From positions 1 through 60,130 of the forward strand of contig NZ_FOCP01000021.1 of assembly GCF_900110145.1 (NCBI RefSeq): 60,130 nt of DNA, in the 5' to 3' direction. Each line of letters opens with the position of its first letter. Position 1 is the stretch's first letter. Under the pieces are notes generated by a model, which was not told the origin of the DNA, searched no databases, and saw nothing but the letters and a program-made list of their open reading frames with translations. The translations under genes were made by a program, and so were the position numbers. The DNA comes from Nitrosomonas marina (GTDB lineage: Bacteria; Pseudomonadota; Gammaproteobacteria; Burkholderiales; Nitrosomonadaceae). Of this stretch, positions 57,601-60,130 are shown one piece after another.

Positions 57601-58102
57601 CATGCTCGACACCGCCATTCAGTCGCTTAAAAAAGGCCAGGAACCCGACATGCAATATCCGCTCGGCGTTGCAACCGAAATCAACCTGCATGTACCCGCA
57701 CTGCTCCCCGAGAATTACTGCCACGATATTCACGAACGCCTCGTCCTGTACAAACGCATGGCCAACTGCACTGATAACGAGCAGCTCGACGATATTCAAA
57801 GTGAATTGATCGACCGTTTTGGATTACTACCCGATTCAACCAGAGCCCTACTCGACTGTCACCGACTGCGTATAGCCGCAAAACCACTCGGCATTATCCG
57901 CATTGACGCCAGCGCCGAAAGCATACAAATACAGTTCACGCCCGAACCGCCAGTTGATCCTGCCAGAATTATTCAATTGATCCAGAGCGGCCGCGAATAT
58001 TCCCTCGCCGGCCCGGACCGGCTTAAAGTCCAGGTGCAGATCGCCGACGTTAAAAAACGGGTTTTACGCATTCAAAGCCTGATGCAATCATTATCAGCAT
58101 GA
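54644..58102 (+). CDS. mfd: transcription-repair coupling factor Mfd
   Basis: 1152 residues, full length. Mfd strips RNA polymerase stalled at DNA damage and recruits UvrA. The domains are a UvrB-like N-terminal region, an RNA-polymerase-interaction CarD-like domain (PGDPVVHEQHGIGRYLGL), helicase motifs GDVGFGKTE (Walker A) and LVIIDEEHRFGV (DEEH box), the RecG-like LTATPIPRTLAMS, and the C-terminal TRCF domain. It overlaps the next gene by 4 bp. Confidence 0.97.
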   Translation: MPYPFIQPSPGQILRYSSYAGSSDSMILAQLAQQKKPFAVITATAREAQRLLEEIPFFDPELRIHLLPDWETLPYDTFSPHHDLVSERLAALYQIMNKSCDVLIVPLTTALYRILPREYLAAHTFFLKKNELLDITALRNQLTEAGYSHVSQVFSPGEYSVRGGLIDLFPMGSAIPYRIDLLDNEIDSIRTFDVDTQRSIYPVNEIRLLPAREFPLDDNGRTCFRGKFREKFEGDPTKRQIYKDVSKGIAPAGIEYYLPLFFDQTATLFDYLSEETVICLHQDIRPVLDEFWRDTQSRYQLLRADIDRPLLPPDELFLSADTFFGRLKPHARIEILPDAQEKKAESVATVPLPTIAVNRYADNPLEQLAAFVDTFTATGGRILVVAESKGRRELIAEYFNQHGLHPHTCENYAQFLVGTQSFMLGIAPLFNGFIDSQNKLAFITESELYAASHVPGRRERESRKTTSTDNILRDLSEIKPGDPVVHEQHGIGRYLGLVSMDLGDGEEGELSEFLTLEYEGGDKLYVPVSQLYLIGRYSGASPEAAPLHKLGSSQWDKAKRKAMQQVRDTAAELLNLYAQRAARQGHAFDFNQHDYEAFAEGFGFEETTDQASAINAVIEDLKSDKPMDRLICGDVGFGKTEVALRAAFITVADGKQVAVLVPTTLLAEQHFQNFSDRFGLITEHWPVKIAELSRFRSGKEQTRTLQELAQGQLDIVIGTHKLIQKSVKFKNLGLVIIDEEHRFGVRQKEQLKKLRAEVDVLTLTATPIPRTLAMSLEGLRDFSIIATAPQRRLAIKTFVSNFSMALIREACLRELKRGGQIYFLHNEVNTIRHMYDKLADLLPEARIQIAHGQMRERELEHVMRDFYQQRFNILLCTTIIETGIDVPSANTIIINNANKFGLAQLHQLRGRVGRSHHQAYAYLLTADMQTLNAQAKKRLEAIQAMEELGSGFYLAMHDLEIRGAGAVLSESQSGEMQEIGFSLYSAMLDTAIQSLKKGQEPDMQYPLGVATEINLHVPALLPENYCHDIHERLVLYKRMANCTDNEQLDDIQSELIDRFGLLPDSTRALLDCHRLRIAAKPLGIIRIDASAESIQIQFTPEPPVDPARIIQLIQSGREYSLAGPDRLKVQVQIADVKKRVLRIQSLMQSLSA

Positions 58103-58920
58103 AAAACAAACTGCGCGCAATGATCAAACAGCCTGGCATTTACGCCGCACCGGCCGTCTACGACTGTATTGGCGCCATGACCGCCGAGCAGGCGGGGTTC
58201 GACTATATCTTCACCAGTGGATTCGGTATCGCCGCGTCGTTGCTGGGAAAACCGGACCTGGGTTATCTGACTGCCAGCGAAATGATCGATTCGGCAAGAC
58301 GCATAGCACACAGCGTGTCGATTCCATTGATCGCCGATATGGACACCGGTTATGGCAATCCGCTAAACGTCATTCGCACTGTCGAAGAAATCGTGCTTAC
58401 CGATGTCGCCGGCATCATACTGGAAGACCAGGTATGGCCCAAGAAATGTGGCCATTTCGAAGGAAAACAGCTTATATCTACTGACGAACAGGTAGCGAAA
58501 ATACAAGCTGCTGCATACGCCCGCGCGATAGAAGGACTCGACGGCGCGATCAAACGCGGCGAACGTTACCTGGACGCGGGGGCGGATGTACTGTTTATCG
58601 AAGCGCCGCAATCCGAGGATGAGTTAGCCGCCATCGCCCGGCATTTCCAGGGTGTTCCATTATTCGCCAATATCATCGAGGGCGGTAAAACCCCCAATAT
58701 ACCACTTGATGAACTGCAAGCCATGGGCTACAAACTCGTGGCCTATGCACTGTCCGGCCTGTTCTCGGCCACACAGGGGTTTATCGATTGTTTTGACGCG
58801 CTCAGAAAGGACGGCGGCACACAACATATCAATCAGGAATTGTCGTTTGAAACCTTCAAGACCTTGATTCGAATGAGCCATCATGTAGCGTTGGAGAAGC
58901 AATTCAAAGTAAAAAAATAG
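58099..58920 (+). CDS. PEP mutase/isocitrate lyase family protein lacking the ARTD strand
   Basis: A 273-residue TIM-barrel protein of the PrpB/PEP-mutase/oxaloacetate decarboxylase superfamily. Metal and loop motifs are present: ADMDTGYGNP (Asp80, Asp82), ILEDQVWPKKCGHFEG (109-122) and the helix GADVLFIEAP. The family normally continues KIxAAxxAR...(F)xIxARTDA..xxGLdEAI. Here KIQAAAYARAIEGLDGAI runs straight on, so about 15-18 residues carrying the barrel strand and the substrate-binding Arg of ARTD are missing. The frame is otherwise intact. It may be inactive or altered. It is translationally coupled to mfd. Confidence 0.8.
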   Translation: MKNKLRAMIKQPGIYAAPAVYDCIGAMTAEQAGFDYIFTSGFGIAASLLGKPDLGYLTASEMIDSARRIAHSVSIPLIADMDTGYGNPLNVIRTVEEIVLTDVAGIILEDQVWPKKCGHFEGKQLISTDEQVAKIQAAAYARAIEGLDGAIKRGERYLDAGADVLFIEAPQSEDELAAIARHFQGVPLFANIIEGGKTPNIPLDELQAMGYKLVAYALSGLFSATQGFIDCFDALRKDGGTQHINQELSFETFKTLIRMSHHVALEKQFKVKK

Positions 58921-59165
58921 CAAAGTCAGTAGCACCACCAAGTGCTCATTTGAGTGCGAAGCGCATTATGACAAAATGTATCGTATTACACTGCAAAATC
59001 TGATGCAACCACATGCAATACGGATCTGCAGGCGGTTTGAGGATAAATGTTAAGTGTTGAAAACTCACCTTCACTGATCGCCTGATCCCATGTGTGGAAT
59101 GAAGGGTATCGAACTTCTGATTTTCATTGCCACGCAAATTGTTAGGCAATGATTTTTGGCAAAAA

Positions 59166-59381
59166 ATGGAAATGGTGGCCGGTTCGGGAATTATCTCGAA
59201 CCAGAAAAAAGAGAATTTACCAGAGAATAGCCGTAATCACAAGGAATCTGAAACAGCGCTAAGTACTGCTTTTAGTGCAGAAACATGCGGCGAACTTTTC
59301 GATACGCTGGCGCAATGGAACACGTATCTTGAAGATCATGTTCCGTATTTCCAAAACCAGATACAGGGGCCGACACCATGA
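59166..59381 (+). CDS. small hypothetical protein upstream of mobC
   Basis: 71 residues, hydrophilic, with no recognised family. Its stop overlaps the mobC start by 4 bp (ATGA), which supports it as a real gene of the mobilisation module. The frame opens at a TTG at 59127, but the ATG at 59166 is more likely. The 245 bases before it hold no gene. Confidence 0.5.
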   Translation: MEMVAGSGIISNQKKENLPENSRNHKESETALSTAFSAETCGELFDTLAQWNTYLEDHVPYFQNQIQGPTP

Positions 59382-59824
59382 ACGGCTCTATCAATACTTT
59401 ATCCGTGGGTGATGCATTTTCAGTCAGTGCTGCCCTTCCTCGCAACAAACCCAAACGGCGCTACACGCCGCCGTTTTCTTTGCGTCTCACAGTTGAGGAA
59501 CGCAAACGGCTTGATGAGATGGCGGGTAATCAACCGCTCGGATCATATATTCGTGATCGCTTGCTTGGCGAAAAGACAGAAAAACGCCGCAAGGTCAAAA
59601 AACCCAAACCGGATACGGCCATGCTGGCTATGGTGCTGAGCGAATTGGGCCAGTCGCGGCTGGCTTCCAATATTAACCAACTCGCCAAAGCCGCCAATAT
59701 GGGCACGCTCGATATAACCCCGGAAATTGAGCAAGAAATAGAACAAGCCTGCCGGGAAATCCAAGCCATGCGGGCATTGCTCATCGCAGCGCTTGGCGTG
59801 ATGCCGGTGGAAGATGAAGAATGA
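59378..59824 (+). CDS. mobC: MobC-like relaxosome accessory protein
   Basis: A 148-residue basic protein. PPFSLRLTVEERKRLDEMAG with PLGSYIRDRLLGE is the ribbon-helix-helix-like start, and LGQSRLASNINQLAKAANMG is the MobC motif. Such proteins melt DNA at the transfer origin to help the relaxase nick. It overlaps the relaxase gene by 4 bp. It indicates a plasmid- or ICE-derived segment. Confidence 0.85.
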   Translation: MNGSINTLSVGDAFSVSAALPRNKPKRRYTPPFSLRLTVEERKRLDEMAGNQPLGSYIRDRLLGEKTEKRRKVKKPKPDTAMLAMVLSELGQSRLASNINQLAKAANMGTLDITPEIEQEIEQACREIQAMRALLIAALGVMPVEDEE

Positions 59825-60042
59825 TCCTTGTCGGCAATCAGCGCGGCGGGGCCAAGAATTTGGCCCTTCACCTGCTCAAAGAAGAAAACGAGCATGTGGA
59901 AGTCCATGAGGTGCGCGGCTTTGCCTCGCGCAATCTCATGGCCGCGCTGAATGAAACCTATGCAATCAGCAAAGCCACGCGCTGCAAACAGTTTTTATTT
60001 TCGCTCAGTTTGAATCCGCCGCAAAACGAAAATGTTTCGTAA
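59821..60042 (+). pseudogene. relaxase gene truncated by an IS66-type insertion
   Basis: Only the first 73 residues remain: MILVGNQRGGAKNLALHLLK and TRCKQFLFSLSLNPPQNENV are the conserved start of MobA/VirD2-like relaxases. The frame ends at TAA 60040-60042. That stop lies inside the GTAAGCG terminus of the adjacent insertion sequence, which begins at 60039. The catalytic Tyr and His motifs are beyond the break, so this copy cannot work unless the other part rejoins. Confidence 0.85.
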
Positions 60043-60130
60043 GCGTCCGGCGCGACCATCTATAATTTTTCTTGTTTTAATGCTTCGATAAATTCCGGCG
60101 TTAACGGCAACAACTCATCAATACGGCTAT
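60039..60130 (-). mobile_element. IS66-family insertion sequence end
   Basis: The element starts GTAAGCGTCCGGCGCGACC at 60039, with the GTAA terminus I associate with IS66-family inverted repeats. It contains the end of a transposase on the minus strand and runs off the right edge. The eight bases before it, AATGTTTC (60031-60038), would be one copy of the target duplication. Confidence 0.7.
60060..60130 (-). CDS. IS66-family transposase C-terminus, partial
   Basis: The last 22 codons and stop (TAG at 60060-60062) of a leftward gene that enters from outside the window. SRIDELLPLTPEFIEALKQE resembles the IS66 TnpC end, where RIDELLP is diagnostic. Only this tail is visible. Confidence 0.65.
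   Translation of the reverse strand, partial: SRIDELLPLTPEFIEALKQEKL

Noticed and set aside
58921..59165. Transfer origin upstream of the mob genes
   Set aside because: A small hairpin (AGCAC/GTGCT, 58931-58946) and TAAGTG-like words are present, but no recognisable nic site; too weak to call.

Overview
The window looks like chromosome from an ammonia-oxidising betaproteobacterium of the Nitrosomonas kind. This is inferred from gene order and protein flavour: gatC divergent from mreBCD-mrdA-rodA-rlpA, a fliLMNOPQR block, rsmI next to lpoA-yraN, and a DUF2934 protein. No rRNA, tRNA or CRISPR array was seen. Both edges are mobile DNA. The left edge cuts the first codons of an IS1182-like transposase. 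The right edge carries a mobilisation module (mobC plus relaxase) cut by an IS66-type element.

Layout. 190-7741 is housekeeping: a MidA-type methyltransferase, folM-like reductase, yraN, an LpoA/LppC-like protein, rsmI, pyrC, a GGDEF cyclase and a dienelactone hydrolase. 8123-11944 is an accessory and signalling patch: a secreted protein with an Asp/His tail, a FixL/FixJ-like two-component pair, and a DUF2934 gene coupled to a PAS-like gene, with a 16-bp perfect palindrome between the divergent units. 12100-16714 is a tightly coupled three-gene operon encoding an ATP-grasp/M20-like fusion, a divergent gamma-glutamyltransferase homologue and an N-formylglutamate amidohydrolase homologue. 17134-21524 is the flagellar C-ring and export-gate operon fliLMNOPQR. 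It is followed by a 672-residue coiled-coil protein built from an unbroken 14-residue repeat, then a DUF4139 protein and an ABC-F ATPase.

27298-28032 is AT-rich and holds a promoter-like element and a cluster of DnaA boxes. Then come a TetR-like protein, a DUF457 membrane protein, holB-tmk, ampD, and a large ATPase-TPR protein with perfect 144-bp tandem repeats. 35183-46541 holds a membrane-anchored TPR-like protein, gatCAB (with an unusual gatC-gatA gap) and the rod-shape/elongasome operon. 46972-58920 holds a TraB-family protein, an ABC exporter, a Lon-family protease, an HDOD-GAF protein, mfd and a PEP-mutase-family protein that seems to lack its ARTD strand. 59166-60130 is the mobile-element remnant.

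The strongest candidate for an undescribed system is the 12100-16714 operon. Its ATP-grasp domain keeps its metal ligands. Its fused M20 domain appears to have lost the zinc ligands. Its GGT homologue keeps the catalytic Thr but has lost the residues that read a gamma-glutamyl group and has no signal peptide. Together they suggest a cytoplasmic amide-forming and amide-cleaving pathway on an unknown substrate. The 14-residue-repeat coiled coil is the second candidate.
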